Positions 1 through 9,962 of a stretch of DNA of 16,181 bases are shown here, piece by piece. The position numbers were made by a program, and so were the translations under genes. The stretch spans positions 1,152 to 17,332 of the forward strand of contig DQCI01000134.1 in NCBI GenBank assembly GCA_003545125.1, given 5' to 3'. The notes under the pieces are model-generated. The model made no database searches. It saw nothing but the letters and a program-made list of their open reading frames with translations, and was not told the origin of the DNA. Every line of letters starts with the position of its first letter. Within the stretch, counting starts at the first letter, position 1. The DNA is from Paracoccaceae bacterium. GTDB lineage: Bacteria > Pseudomonadota > Alphaproteobacteria > Rhodobacterales > Rhodobacteraceae.

Positions 1-99
1 CTGGATGCCCGTCCGGGTCGGCACGCACAGATCACAGCTCAATGACGGAGCTGAAACGCACAACCACATTCGGCGTGCTCGATCCACGCGACCATCGCG

Positions 100-1281
100 T
101 CAGAACAGGTGGTAGCGAAGACACCGGATGAAGATGCGGGCGCCCGTTTCGATGATCGGGTCCGGAAAATCGTAGTCCGGGTTGTGGAGTGCGGGGCTCT
201 GCTCTCCGGCACCCAGCAACATCATCGCCGCCTTCGTTTGATCGCCGTAGCGGCCGAAATCTTCCGAGGCCCGCATCGGCAGGTCGCCTTTCTGGGTCCG
301 GATCCCTTCGGCATCGAGGGCGGCCGCCAGCAGTCGGGTTGCGTCCGGCTCGTTTTCGCAATGGCGAAACACGTCATGCCAGGTGATTTCAGCCTGCAAA
401 CCGGACCTGCCCGCCACGTCGGCGACTTCCGTCTCTGCCGCAGCGACGAGCGCGTCCATAGCCGTGTCGCGTTGCGTGCGCAGCGTCACCCAAAGCTCCG
501 CGCGCCCCGGTGCGATGCCGAAGGCGGGCTCGCCGATCCGCGCGTGCGTGACCGTCACCAGGGAAAACCCGGGGTCGGCCTGCGACCCGCCCTGCCCCAG
601 ATCCGTCAGCGCCTGCATCAGGCGCGACATCGCCGGAACCGGGGACAGCCCGGTCTCCGGCTGGGAGGCGTGCGCGGTCCGGCCGGACAAAACGACCCGC
701 ATCCCGCGCGAGGCGCAGTTCATGATGCCTTCGTCCAAGACCGCAGCCCCAAGCGGAACGCCCGGCATATTGTGGAGCGCCAGGGCGAAATCCGGGGTGA
801 TCTCCCTGAACCGCGGATCCGCAATGACCTTCGCGGCTCCAGACCCGTCTTCCTCGGCGGGCTGGAACAGAAGGATGGCGCGCCCACGTTCAGGGCGGTT
901 GCGTGCGAGCCACCGGGCAACGCCGGCCAGAATGGCCGTATGCCCATCATGCCCGCACAGGTGCGCCTTGCCCGGGACCGTCGAGCGATGGGGCCTGTCG
1001 CCAAGCTCCTCGATCGGCAGGGCGTCGATGTCGCAGCGCAGAAGGATTGCGGGACCTTCCGCCGGGCCTTCGAAAACGGCAGCAACTCCATGACCGCCAA
1101 GCCCGGCAAGGACACGGTCCGGGGCGCTGGCTGTCAGCATCTCGACGATGCGGGCCGCGGTCGCGACCTCTTCGCCGGACAGTTCCGGGTGGCGGTGCAA
1201 CTCACGCCGCCAGGCGGTGAGGTCTGCGATGTCCCGGCCGTCGAGGTAATCGGATCGGGGCGCCGTCTCGGGTCCGGTCAT
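100..1281 (-). CDS. M20D family amidohydrolase (N-acyl amino acid / hippurate hydrolase type)
   Basis: Predicted 393-residue cytoplasmic metallo-amidohydrolase that would cleave an N-acyl group from an amino acid or similar compound. The M20D signature is clear: HRHPELSGEE near residue 30, the LCGHDGHT metal site at 108-115 (C109, H111), FQPAEE at 139-144 with the acidic pair, LHNMPG at 169-174 and a C-terminal ALHNPDYDF with His near 366. Length is normal for the family. I chose the ATG at 1281 because a GGAAGGA ribosome site lies just upstream; the frame stays open further upstream, but that stretch overlaps the thiolase end and does not look like family sequence. It is the last gene of the operon, 53 bases after the thiolase. 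Its substrate cannot be read from sequence; in context it may deacylate the operon's substrate or intermediate. No signal peptide is seen. Confidence 0.88.
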   Translation of the reverse strand: MTGPETAPRSDYLDGRDIADLTAWRRELHRHPELSGEEVATAARIVEMLTASAPDRVLAGLGGHGVAAVFEGPAEGPAILLRCDIDALPIEELGDRPHRSTVPGKAHLCGHDGHTAILAGVARWLARNRPERGRAILLFQPAEEDGSGAAKVIADPRFREITPDFALALHNMPGVPLGAAVLDEGIMNCASRGMRVVLSGRTAHASQPETGLSPVPAMSRLMQALTDLGQGGSQADPGFSLVTVTHARIGEPAFGIAPGRAELWVTLRTQRDTAMDALVAAAETEVADVAGRSGLQAEITWHDVFRHCENEPDATRLLAAALDAEGIRTQKGDLPMRASEDFGRYGDQTKAAMMLLGAGEQSPALHNPDYDFPDPIIETGARIFIRCLRYHLF

Positions 1282-1334
1282 TGATAATCCATCCTTCCAC
1301 TTTTTCCTGCGCACGACCTCCGGAAACGGGCTTG

Positions 1335-2510
1335 TCAGAACACCTCGATCAGCCCCGCCGCCCCCTGCCCGCCGCCGACGCACATCGACACCACGCCCCA
1401 GCGCGCGCCGCGCCGGCGTCCTTCGAGCAGGATGTGCCCGGCCAAACGCGCGCCCGACATGCCGTAGGGGTGGCCGATGGCGATCGCGCCGCCGTTCACG
1501 TTGAGCTTGTCGGGCGGAATGTCGAGCGTATCGCGGCAATGGACGAGCTGGGCGGCAAAGGCCTCGTTGACTTCCCAGAGGTCGATGTCCTCCATCTTGA
1601 GGCCGGTGCGGTCCAACAGCCGCGGGATCGCGACGACGGGGCCGATCCCCATCTCTTCCGGCGCCACGCCTGCGACGGCAAATCCGCGCAGAGCGCCCAG
1701 CGGGTCCAGCCCACGCCGCACCGCCTCACGTGCCTCCATGACCACCAGCGCCGCAGCGCCGTCGGAGAGTTGTGAGGCATTGCCGGCGGTGACGGTTTTG
1801 CCCTCGCCCAGCACCGGCGCGAGACCCGCAAGCGCCTGCGCCGTGGTGCCGGGTCGGGTGCATTCGTCGGCCTCCAACCGCACCGCCTCCTTGCGTGTTT
1901 CCCCCGTCGCCTTGTCGGCGACCAGCTTCACCGCGTCCACCGGCACAATTTCGTCGGCAAATACACCAGCGGCCTGCGCCCGGGCTGTGCGCTGCTGGCT
2001 TTCAAGCGCATAGGCGTCCTGCGCCTCGCGGCTGACATGGTAGCGCTCGGCCACCACCTCAGCCGTTTCCAGCATCGACATGTAATAGCCGGCCTGCACC
2101 GACGGGTCGCGGTAGCGGTGGGCATTCCAGTGGCTGTTCTGCACCAGCGAAATGCTCTCCAGCCCACCGGCAAGCATCACGTCCACGCCCTCCTGCGCGA
2201 CCATATGCCCGGCCGTCGCCAGCGCGTTCAGCCCCGAGGCGCATTGGCGGTCGACGGTCTGGCCGGCGGTGCTGTCGGGCAGGCCCGAGGCCAGCGCGAT
2301 ATGGCGCGCGATATCCACGCCAGTCGACCCTTGCGTGAGCGCCGCGCCGAACGCCACGTCTTCGATCTCGCCCCCCTCGAGGCCTGCGCGCGCCACCGCC
2401 GCGCGCACCGCGTGCGCCGCAAGGCTTGGCCCTTCGAGATTGTTGAAGGCGCCACGATAGGCCTTGCCCAGCGGGGTGCGCGCGGTCGACACGATGACGG
2501 GATCGCGCAT
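1335..2510 (-). CDS. Thiolase (acetyl-CoA acetyltransferase family)
   Basis: A 391-residue thiolase of normal length. All three catalytic elements are present: the nucleophilic Cys90 in VDRQCASG, His347 in [10 protein letters not shown] and Cys377 in CVGGGQG near the C terminus. Family members condense acetyl-CoA or, in the reverse direction, cleave a 3-oxoacyl-CoA to acetyl-CoA and a shortened acyl-CoA. Placed directly after a CoA-transferase pair and an aminotransferase, a degradative role on a 3-oxoacyl-CoA made from an amino acid is the most economical reading. The start ATG at 2510 follows the deacetylase stop by only three bases, so translation is probably coupled. The family annotation is firm; the chain length and substrate are inferred from context. 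Confidence 0.93.
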   Translation of the reverse strand: MRDPVIVSTARTPLGKAYRGAFNNLEGPSLAAHAVRAAVARAGLEGGEIEDVAFGAALTQGSTGVDIARHIALASGLPDSTAGQTVDRQCASGLNALATAGHMVAQEGVDVMLAGGLESISLVQNSHWNAHRYRDPSVQAGYYMSMLETAEVVAERYHVSREAQDAYALESQQRTARAQAAGVFADEIVPVDAVKLVADKATGETRKEAVRLEADECTRPGTTAQALAGLAPVLGEGKTVTAGNASQLSDGAAALVVMEAREAVRRGLDPLGALRGFAVAGVAPEEMGIGPVVAIPRLLDRTGLKMEDIDLWEVNEAFAAQLVHCRDTLDIPPDKLNVNGGAIAIGHPYGMSGARLAGHILLEGRRRGARWGVVSMCVGGGQGAAGLIEVF

Positions 2511-2513
2511 GTC

Positions 2514-3806
<1,293 letters not shown>

Positions 3807-3814
3807 GGGGTGCC

Positions 3815-4474
3815 TCAGAAAGTGGGGATGTCGCCGTCGGGCAGGATGAGCGGCGCGCCGGTCGCCTCGGCCACCTCGCCCGCACTTACGCCCTCGGCCA
3901 GTTCGACGAGGCTGAAGCCCGCTGGCGCGATGTCGATCACCGCCATCTCGGTGAACACCCGCGCGACACAGGCCCGCGCGGTGATCGGAAGATCGCACGC
4001 CGCTTTGAGCTTCGGGTTGCCTGCCCGGTCGGTCTGGGTGGTCAACACCGCCACCCGCCGGGCCTTTTGCGCAAGCTCGATGCCGCCGCCCGCGCCGGGG
4101 GAGAACTTGCCTGGGATCTTCCAGTTGGCGAGATCGCCTGTCTGGCTCACCTCGAAGGCCCCCAGCATGGTGAGATCGAGCCGACCCGAGCGGACCAGCG
4201 CGAAGGAAGTGGCGCTGTCGAAAAAAGCCGAGCCCGGAACGGTCGACACATAGGCCCCGCCGGCGTCGATCAGGTTGCGGTCGGCCCGGTCCGGCGGCAG
4301 TGTCGGGCCGATGCCCGAGAGCCCGTTTTCGGTGTGCAGGCAGACCGGGAAATCGGACGCAAGATGATTGATCACCTTCGTCGGCAACCCGATCCCGAGG
4401 TTCACCACCATGCCCGGTTCGATCTCGCGCGCGGCCCGCGCGACCATTCTGGTTCTAGCGTCGGACAACGGCAT
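3815..4474 (-). CDS. 3-oxoacid CoA-transferase family, subunit B
   Basis: A 219-residue beta subunit of a family I CoA-transferase. The catalytic glutamate is visible as E49 in TENGLSGIGP, and GMVVNLGIGLP at 21-31 is the usual N-terminal motif. Together with the A subunit it moves CoA from a donor acyl-CoA (succinyl-CoA or acetyl-CoA in relatives) to a carboxylic acid, through a glutamyl-CoA thioester. The start ATG at 4474 overlaps the end of subunit A by 20 bases, and the protein then matches the family from its first residues (MPLSDARTRMVARAA). Relatives include acetoacetate, 3-oxoadipate and butyrate transferases; sequence alone does not tell which acid is used here. Confidence 0.92.
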   Translation of the reverse strand: MPLSDARTRMVARAAREIEPGMVVNLGIGLPTKVINHLASDFPVCLHTENGLSGIGPTLPPDRADRNLIDAGGAYVSTVPGSAFFDSATSFALVRSGRLDLTMLGAFEVSQTGDLANWKIPGKFSPGAGGGIELAQKARRVAVLTTQTDRAGNPKLKAACDLPITARACVARVFTEMAVIDIAPAGFSLVELAEGVSAGEVAEATGAPLILPDGDIPTF

Positions 4475-5147
4475 ATTCCTCCGTGAGGGCGCCCAGCTCG
4501 ACCACGTGGTCGACGAAAGGCCCGGGGGTGTGGACGTCGTCGGGCGGCAGTTCGCCCAGCGCCAGCACCCGTTCGGCCTCGGCAATCACCCGGGGCGCCG
4601 CCATCGCCATCAGCGGGTTGAAATTGCGCGCGGTAGCGACGTAGTCGAGATTGCCAAAGGTGTCGGCTCTGTCGGCATGGATCAACGCCACGTCGGCGCG
4701 CAGCGCGGTTTCGACGAGGAAGCGTTTTGCGTCGATCTCCACGCGCTGTTTGCCCCGGGCCAGCTCGGTGTCTTCGGCGATATCGGTGAGGATGCCGCCA
4801 AGTCCAGCACCGCCCGCGCGGATGCGTTCGGCGAGAATGCCTTGCGGGTTGAATTCCACCTCGATTTTTCCGGCGTTCATGAGTTCAATGGCGCGCGGGT
4901 TGAGGCCGATATGGGTGGTGATGAGCCGCGCGACCTGGCCCGAGGCGAGCAGGTGGTCGACACCCATGCCGGTCTCGTTGGCGTCGTTCTTGATCACCGT
5001 GAGGTTCTTGGGGCCCTGGCGCACAAGCTCGCGGATCAACGTGAACGGGGTGCCGGGCACGCCGAACCCACCGACCATCACCACGGCCCCATCGCCGATC
5101 CCGGCCACGGCCTCCTCAAGCGTGGTGGTCTTGTCGGGCAGTCTCAT
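4455..5147 (-). CDS. 3-oxoacid CoA-transferase family, subunit A
   Basis: A 230-residue alpha subunit of a family I CoA-transferase. It has the glycine-rich VMVGGFGVPGTP loop at about 23-34, the KNDANETGMG segment and the FNPQGILAERIRAGGAGLGG segment typical of the AtoD/ScoA group. It forms a heteromer with the next gene's product. The start ATG at 5147 sits in an ATGA overlap with the GNAT stop upstream, and the end overlaps subunit B by 20 bases, so expression of both subunits looks coupled. In this operon it probably activates the oxo acid produced by the aminotransferase so that the thiolase can cleave it. Confidence 0.93.
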   Translation of the reverse strand: MRLPDKTTTLEEAVAGIGDGAVVMVGGFGVPGTPFTLIRELVRQGPKNLTVIKNDANETGMGVDHLLASGQVARLITTHIGLNPRAIELMNAGKIEVEFNPQGILAERIRAGGAGLGGILTDIAEDTELARGKQRVEIDAKRFLVETALRADVALIHADRADTFGNLDYVATARNFNPLMAMAAPRVIAEAERVLALGELPPDDVHTPGPFVDHVVELGALTEEYAVVRR

Positions 5148-5635
5148 GCGGCGCTCTCCGCGCGGGTCCCGAGCGCGTCGAAGGCGGCGCCATCGAGCGT
5201 CATCGGCACATCGTCGGGATGCGCGATGAAGCCGAAGCGGGCGTAAAAGGCGCGCGCGCGCTTGTTGTGGCCATGGGTGGTCAGCGCCAGGTAGCGCGCG
5301 CCCCAGCCGGTGCGGGCGTGGTCGGCGACCGCGGCGAGAAGCGCCGCACCAAGCCCCCCCCCGCGCGCCGCAGGCAAAATCCAGAGATCCTGCACATAGA
5401 CACCGGGCTGGCCCCGGGTGGTTGAGAAATGACGCACGCAGACGGCGACCCCGTCCGGGCGGCCACGGGTCTCGGCAATCAGCGTGTCGAACAATGCGTC
5501 CGGCCCGAAACCATGCGCCCGGATCGTGTCAGGCGTCGAGGCGAAGCGCGCACCGTCGCCGGTCTCTTGCGCAAGCCGGGAGAGCATGGCCGCAACGGCC
5601 TCGGCGTCTTCCGGGATGGCAAGGCGGATTGTCAT
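5144..5635 (-). CDS. GNAT family N-acetyltransferase, diamine-acetyltransferase-like
   Basis: A 163-residue single-domain GNAT. The acetyl-CoA pyrophosphate loop is RGGGLG at 91-96 (R-x-x-G-x-G), preceded by the strand GVYVQDLWILP, and the C-terminal half has the common N-x-x-A-x-x-F-Y-x-x-x-G-F pattern with the likely acid Tyr in AFYARFGF. The stretch FSTTRGQPGVYVQDLWILP resembles the region of spermidine/spermine and thialysine acetyltransferases, which acetylate a primary amine at the end of a chain. It overlaps both neighbours by 4 bases (ATGA), so it is an integral operon member and not a stray gene. Proposed job: protecting a terminal amine of the substrate during degradation. Family is firm; acceptor is inferred. 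Confidence 0.87.
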   Translation of the reverse strand: MTIRLAIPEDAEAVAAMLSRLAQETGDGARFASTPDTIRAHGFGPDALFDTLIAETRGRPDGVAVCVRHFSTTRGQPGVYVQDLWILPAARGGGLGAALLAAVADHARTGWGARYLALTTHGHNKRARAFYARFGFIAHPDDVPMTLDGAAFDALGTRAESAA

Positions 5636-6984
5636 GTCGCGTGTTCCACGCCAAGACCGGCCTCGGCGGCGAAGGCGTCGAGACTGTCTATGAAGATCTC
5701 CATGATCTCATCGATCTGCGCTTCGGTCACGATCAGCGGCGGGGCCACCATGAAATGGTCGCCCGCCACGCCGCCCCGGGTCCGCCGGGAATAGGTTATG
5801 AGGCCACGCTCATAGGCAAGCTCCACCAGCCTCGAATGGGCGTTGAGCGCAACCGGCAACGGCGCCATCGTCTCGCGGTCGGAGACGAATTCGAAAGCGG
5901 TGAGCAACCCCTTGCCGCGCACGTCGCCGATAAACGGGTAGCGGTCCATCAGACCGTGCAGGCGGGCCATCAGCACATCGCCCATTGCGGCGGCGTTGGC
6001 GGTGAGGTTCTGCTCTTCAAGCTCTTCCAGCACCGCGAGCCCGGCCGCGCAGGCCATCGGGTTGCCGGAATAGGTGTAGCCATGCTGGAACCCGCCCGAG
6101 TCGAGCACCGGCTCGACCATCCATTCCCCCGCGACCGCCGCGCCCAGCGGCGCGTAGCCCGAGCCCAGCCCTTTCGACAGCGCGACGATATCCGGCGTCA
6201 CGCCCCAATGCTCGGCGGCAATGAACGCGCCGGTGCGCCCGACGCCGGTCATCACCTCGTCATAGATCAGCAGAATGCCGAACTCGTCACAGATCTCGCG
6301 GATGCGCCCGTAGTAGCTGTCGGGCGCCACCAGCGCCCCGGTCGAGGCACCGCCGATCGGCTCCATGAGAAAGGCGAGCACCGTCTCGGACCCCTCTTCG
6401 ACGATCTTGTCACGCAGCATCTCTGCGTATTTCAACCCGCGCTCGTCTTCGCTGAGATTGTCGCGATCGAGATAGGTGGCGGGCGCGGGCACCTTCGGCA
6501 TGCCGCGCATCATTGGCGAAAACGGTTCGCGCAGCGGGTCATAGCCGGTGAGGTCGAGCGCGCCGAGGGTGCAGCCGTGGTAGGAGGGATAGCGCGAGAT
6601 CACCTTCCAGCGGTCCGCCTGCCCCTGGGTGATCTTGTATTGCCGTGCGAGTTTCACCGCACTTTCCACCGCTTCCGATCCGCCCGAGACGAAGAACACC
6701 CGGTCCAGCCCCTCGGGCATCATCTGCGCAACTTTGCTCGCCAGGTTTTCGGAAGGATCGGTGCGGAAATGCAGCCGGTAACCGAAGGTGGCGCGGTCCA
6801 TCTGGGCTTTCATCTTGGCCAGCACCCGGGGGTTGGAATGGCCGATGTTCGACACCATCGCGCCGGACGTACCGTCGATGTAGCGTTTGCCCGATTGGTC
6901 CCAGAGGTAGATCCCCTCGGCCCGGTCAAGAAACGGGCGCGGCGCGCGGGAGATGTAGAACAGATGCGAAGGCGCGTCGGTCAT
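5632..6984 (-). CDS. Class III PLP-dependent aminotransferase
   Basis: A 450-residue fold-type I aminotransferase of class III (omega-amino acid, beta-amino acid and diamine transaminases). The phosphate-binding [15 protein letters not shown] lies at 100-114, the cofactor-binding Asp242 in [13 protein letters not shown], the Schiff-base Lys271 in [15 protein letters not shown], and [13 protein letters not shown] follows. No signal peptide, so cytoplasmic. It moves an amino group that is not necessarily alpha onto a keto acid. Both ends overlap neighbours by ATGA (ATPase upstream, GNAT downstream). Annotation pipelines would probably call it an aspartate aminotransferase family protein, which says nothing about substrate. 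With a 3-oxoacid CoA-transferase downstream, a 3-amino acid substrate is the best guess. Confidence 0.92.
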   Translation of the reverse strand: MTDAPSHLFYISRAPRPFLDRAEGIYLWDQSGKRYIDGTSGAMVSNIGHSNPRVLAKMKAQMDRATFGYRLHFRTDPSENLASKVAQMMPEGLDRVFFVSGGSEAVESAVKLARQYKITQGQADRWKVISRYPSYHGCTLGALDLTGYDPLREPFSPMMRGMPKVPAPATYLDRDNLSEDERGLKYAEMLRDKIVEEGSETVLAFLMEPIGGASTGALVAPDSYYGRIREICDEFGILLIYDEVMTGVGRTGAFIAAEHWGVTPDIVALSKGLGSGYAPLGAAVAGEWMVEPVLDSGGFQHGYTYSGNPMACAAGLAVLEELEEQNLTANAAAMGDVLMARLHGLMDRYPFIGDVRGKGLLTAFEFVSDRETMAPLPVALNAHSRLVELAYERGLITYSRRTRGGVAGDHFMVAPPLIVTEAQIDEIMEIFIDSLDAFAAEAGLGVEHAT

Positions 6985-7751
6985 TTCCCACCTGCCAGGT
7001 GTTTTCGCAGAAATTCGCGGGTGCGCTCTTCGTTGGGCGCCTTGAAGATCACCTCGGGCGGGCCTTCCTCGACGACCACGCCCTGGTCCATGAACAGAAC
7101 TCGGTCGCAGACCGAGGCGGCGAAATCCATCTCGTGGGTGACGATGATCATCGTCATGTGCTCCTCCGCGAGTTTCTTCATCACCAGGTTGACCTCTTCG
7201 ACCAGCTCGGGATCGAGCGCCGAGGTGGCCTCGTCGAACAGCATGAGCTTGGGCTTCATCGCCAGCGCCCGGGCAATCGCCACGCGCTGCTTCTGCCCGC
7301 CGGAAAGCTGCGAGGGGTAATAGTCGATCCGGTCGCTGAGGCCGACATGGGCGAGCTGCTCCTCGGCGAGCGCGTCGGCCTCTTCGGCGGTGATCCCCTT
7401 CAGCAGTTTCGGCGCCATCGTCACGTTGCCGCGCACCGTGAGATGGGGAAACAGGTTGAAGTGCTGAAACACCATGCCGATCTGCTGGCGCATCGCGTTG
7501 ATGTGCTTTTCGTACTGGCGGTGCGGGAGCTGTTTGTTGACCTGTATGCCGTCGAGCCAGACCTCACCGCCGGTGAGCGGGTCGAGATCGTTGATCGCGC
7601 GCAGGAGCGTCGACTTGCCCGAGCCCGACGGGCCGATGATCGCGACGATCTGGCCGCGTTCCACGGTGAGGCTGATGTCCTTGAGGACTTCGAGCGCCCC
7701 GTACTGCTTCTGGGCGTTGCGGACTTCGACGAAATTCTGCGTCTCTGACAT
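6981..7751 (-). CDS. Polar amino acid ABC transporter, ATP-binding protein
   Basis: A 256-residue ABC ATPase of the GlnQ/HisP type. Motifs: Walker A GPSGSGKS at 40-47, Q-loop Gln96 in [11 protein letters not shown], signature LSGGQ at 149-153, Walker [13 protein letters not shown] at 169-180, and switch His206 in IIVTHEMDF. It energises the two permeases encoded just upstream. The ATG at 7751 was chosen because a GGAG stands nine bases before it; an in-frame TTG at 7772 would add seven residues and overlap the permease stop, but has poorer support. Its stop overlaps the aminotransferase start by 4 bases, which ties uptake to catabolism in one transcript. Confidence 0.95.
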   Translation of the reverse strand: MSETQNFVEVRNAQKQYGALEVLKDISLTVERGQIVAIIGPSGSGKSTLLRAINDLDPLTGGEVWLDGIQVNKQLPHRQYEKHINAMRQQIGMVFQHFNLFPHLTVRGNVTMAPKLLKGITAEEADALAEEQLAHVGLSDRIDYYPSQLSGGQKQRVAIARALAMKPKLMLFDEATSALDPELVEEVNLVMKKLAEEHMTMIIVTHEMDFAASVCDRVLFMDQGVVVEEGPPEVIFKAPNEERTREFLRKHLAGGK

Positions 7752-7768
7752 GTCGGGGTTCTCCGGGC

Positions 7769-8425
7769 TCAACGCGACAGCGCGATGCGGCGTTCGATCC
7801 GGCGCAGCACGGCTTCCAGGCCGAGATTGATGACGTAGTAGAAGGCGGCGGCGACAACGTAGAACTCGAACGGCCGGTAGGTGCGCCCGATGGCGCGCTG
7901 GGCCGAGAGTGTGAGCTCGCTCACCCCGATCACCGAGACCAGAGCGCTGTCCTTCAATAGCGCGATCATGTTGTTGCCGATCGGCGGGATCACGTCGCGC
8001 ACCGCCTGCGGGATCACCACCTTGCGCAGCGCCTGGCCGCGCGACAGGCCCATGGTGCGCGCGGCTTCCATCTGGCCCTTGTCGACGGCGACGATCGCGG
8101 TCTGGATCAGCTCGGAATTGTACACCGCGAAGTGCAGGCCCAGCCCGATCACCCCGGCGACAAAGGCGGGCAGGTCGATGCCGATCTGCACCAGGCCAAA
8201 ATAGATCAGGAAGAGCTGCAGCAGCAGCGGCGTGCCCATGAACAGAAACTCGAAGCCGCGAAACGGCAGCCGCACGATCCAGTGGGCATAGAGCGCGATG
8301 ACCGCGAAGAAGATCCCGCCGACGAAGCTCAGCAGCGCCGCCCCGGCGGTGATCGCGATGGTCCAGAGCGCGCCCAGCAGGATGATGTCCATGAACTTGG
8401 GGACAACGGAGAAATCAAGCCCCAT
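7769..8425 (-). CDS. Polar amino acid ABC transporter permease (second)
   Basis: A 218-residue inner-membrane permease of the HisM/GlnP type, with several hydrophobic segments (the first about residues 12-45) and the EAA loop that contacts the ATPase: [24 protein letters not shown] followed by PP. The RG-F/MGTPLL segment after the second helix is the family's usual one. The start at 8425 has an AAAGGGG ribosome site; an in-frame TTG at 8449 is possible but unsupported. It should pair with the permease encoded immediately upstream to form a heterodimeric channel. The gap to the ATPase gene is 17 bases. Confidence 0.94.
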   Translation of the reverse strand: MGLDFSVVPKFMDIILLGALWTIAITAGAALLSFVGGIFFAVIALYAHWIVRLPFRGFEFLFMGTPLLLQLFLIYFGLVQIGIDLPAFVAGVIGLGLHFAVYNSELIQTAIVAVDKGQMEAARTMGLSRGQALRKVVIPQAVRDVIPPIGNNMIALLKDSALVSVIGVSELTLSAQRAIGRTYRPFEFYVVAAAFYYVINLGLEAVLRRIERRIALSR

Positions 8426-8452
8426 GGTGGCCCCTTTCTGTCGCGGCAAACG

Positions 8453-9100
8453 TCATGTGATGCGCGCCTTGCGGTCGAGCCAGGCGATCCCGCGCCCGAC
8501 GCTGTAGATGATGATCATGTAGAGCAGGCCCGAGAGCAGGAACATCTCGAACGGCTTGTAGGTCGAGCCGATGTAGCGCTGCGCGGTGTAGGTAAGTTCG
8601 ACCACCGCGATCGCCGCCACCAGCGCCGTGCCCTTGATGAGCGCGTTGATGTTCACGCCGAGCGGGCGGATCATCAGCCGGAACGCCTGCGGCAGCGTCA
8701 CCTTGTGGAAGGCCTCGAACCGCGACAGCCCCAGCGTGCGGGCTGCCTCGGTCTGTCCCCGGTCGACGGCGATGATCGCCCCGCGCATCGTTTCGGTCAT
8801 GTAGGCGCCGATATTCACGCCAAGACCGATCACGCCGGCCTCGAAAGCGTCGAGCTGGATGCCGATCTGGGGGCCGCCGAAATAGAGGATGAACAGCTGG
8901 ATCAACGCCGGCGTGCCGCGGATCACGCTCACGTAGGCCGCCCCGAGCGCGCGCAAGTACCAGTGACGCGAGAGCCGCGCCGCCGCCCCGAGCGCGCCGC
9001 AGCTCAGCCCGAGAATGGTGGTGAGCACCGACAGCTCGATCGTCACCCAGGCGGCCTCGAGGAAGAACGGGTAGACACGCAGCATCAGGTCGAAGTCCAT
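8453..9100 (-). CDS. Polar amino acid ABC transporter permease (first)
   Basis: A 215-residue permease of the same family as its downstream partner, with the EAA loop EAARTLGLSRFEAFHKVTLPQAFR and the upstream RGTPALIQLFILYFG segment. Four to five hydrophobic helices are visible, beginning near residue 9. I use the ATG at 9100: an AGGAAGG ribosome site lies seven bases upstream of it, while a GTG at 9106 would sit directly on that site. The gene ends 27 bases before the second permease. Two different permeases imply a heterodimeric transporter, as in the histidine and glutamate/aspartate systems. Confidence 0.94.
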   Translation of the reverse strand: MDFDLMLRVYPFFLEAAWVTIELSVLTTILGLSCGALGAAARLSRHWYLRALGAAYVSVIRGTPALIQLFILYFGGPQIGIQLDAFEAGVIGLGVNIGAYMTETMRGAIIAVDRGQTEAARTLGLSRFEAFHKVTLPQAFRLMIRPLGVNINALIKGTALVAAIAVVELTYTAQRYIGSTYKPFEMFLLSGLLYMIIIYSVGRGIAWLDRKARIT

Positions 9101-9112
9101 GTCCACGCCTTC

Positions 9113-9904
9113 CTAGTGGTGGTCTGTGCGGTCGAGGATTGGCAGGGCGCGGATCTCGCGCACCAGTGCCGTGGTCTCCTCGATCGCCGCTTTGAGAAAC
9201 TTCGCCCCGGTCTCCGGGTCGGCGACGGTCGGGTCGCCCATCGTGCCGTCGGGCGAGACCTCCGACCACCAGCGCATCAGCATCGCCTTGCCGCCGCCGC
9301 GTGCGAGATCGAGGTTGAAGAAACGGCTCGCCGGGTCGTGCAGGTTCTGGGTCGCCGATTTCTCGATATTCACGTGCTCGGGCGCGAGGTGCATGTACAT
9401 CGCCGCTTCGAACTCGCCGGCGTGGGCAATGCCCCCGGTTTCGGACTTGCGGTGTTCGTTGACCCGCTCCGCGCAGAGGTTCCAATACGAGGCCGAGACG
9501 CAGATGATGCCGGTTTCGATCACCGTCTTGCGCGCCGCGAGGTCGAGCACCGGGTGGTTCGAGCCGTGCGAATTGAGCAGGAGAATGCGCCGGAATCCGT
9601 GGTGGGCGAGCGATTTGGTGATGTCGGTGACGAAGGCGAGGAGCGTTTCCGGCTGGATCCAGATCACCCCCGGAAAATCCTTGTGATGCTCGTTGAACCC
9701 GTAGGGCACTGGCGGCATCACGAAAACCTCGTCCGGCGCGGCGGCCGCGACCCCCTCGGCCACGGCCATGCCCAGCACCGTGTCGGTGTCGAGCGGCATG
9801 TGCGGTCCGTGGTCTTCGGTCGCCGACACGTTGAGGATCACCACCCGATCCTTGTCGGCGTCGCGCACCTCTTCCCAGGTGAGTTTTCCGTAATGCGTGG
9901 TCAT
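9113..9904 (-). CDS. Creatininase family amidohydrolase
   Basis: A 263-residue protein of the creatininase family, metal-dependent hydrolases that open cyclic amides (creatinine) or cleave formamides and related bonds. The metal ligands are conserved in spacing: Glu30, His32 and Asp41 in ATEDHGPHMPLDTD, then NSHGSNH (His near 120) and HAGEFEAA with the following glutamate. Length is normal. The ATG at 9904 was chosen from the conserved N terminus (MTTHYGKLTWEE); its ribosome site is weak. It lies between the binding-protein gene and the permeases, so it belongs to the same transcript and probably acts on the imported compound, such as a lactam or amide form of it. Specific substrate unknown; I see no evidence for creatinine metabolism nearby. 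Confidence 0.85.
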   Translation of the reverse strand: MTTHYGKLTWEEVRDADKDRVVILNVSATEDHGPHMPLDTDTVLGMAVAEGVAAAAPDEVFVMPPVPYGFNEHHKDFPGVIWIQPETLLAFVTDITKSLAHHGFRRILLLNSHGSNHPVLDLAARKTVIETGIICVSASYWNLCAERVNEHRKSETGGIAHAGEFEAAMYMHLAPEHVNIEKSATQNLHDPASRFFNLDLARGGGKAMLMRWWSEVSPDGTMGDPTVADPETGAKFLKAAIEETTALVREIRALPILDRTDHH

Positions 9905-9927
9905 GTCGGGTGCGCGTCCGGGGATGC

Positions 9928-9953
9928 GGCCCGCCGACAGCTGCCGACGGGCC
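9928..9953 (-). promoter_or_regulatory. Stem-loop after the binding-protein gene
   Basis: Perfect 6-bp GC inverted repeat GGCCCG / CGGGCC around a 14-base loop, about ten bases after the binding-protein stop codon and before the creatininase start. No T-run follows on the minus strand, so it is unlikely to be a full terminator. Such structures commonly protect the 3' end of a binding-protein message or act as partial terminators, giving more binding protein than permease. Function here is inferred from position only. Confidence 0.45.
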
Positions 9954-9962
9954 AGGGAGGTG

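Noticed and set aside
35..53. Inverted repeat CAGCTC-AATGACG-GAGCTG after the last operon gene as terminator
   Set aside because: The stem is short and no T-run follows on the minus strand; a terminator may lie outside the window.
5422..7320. Very long open frame on the plus strand opposite the aminotransferase and ATPase genes
   Set aside because: It is rich in Arg, His and Gly, matches no family, has no ribosome site and lies fully opposite well-recognised genes; it is a by-product of GC-rich codon use.
9113..9904. True creatininase for creatinine use
   Set aside because: Family membership is clear, but no creatinase, sarcosine or creatine genes accompany it, and the operon points to amino-acid degradation.
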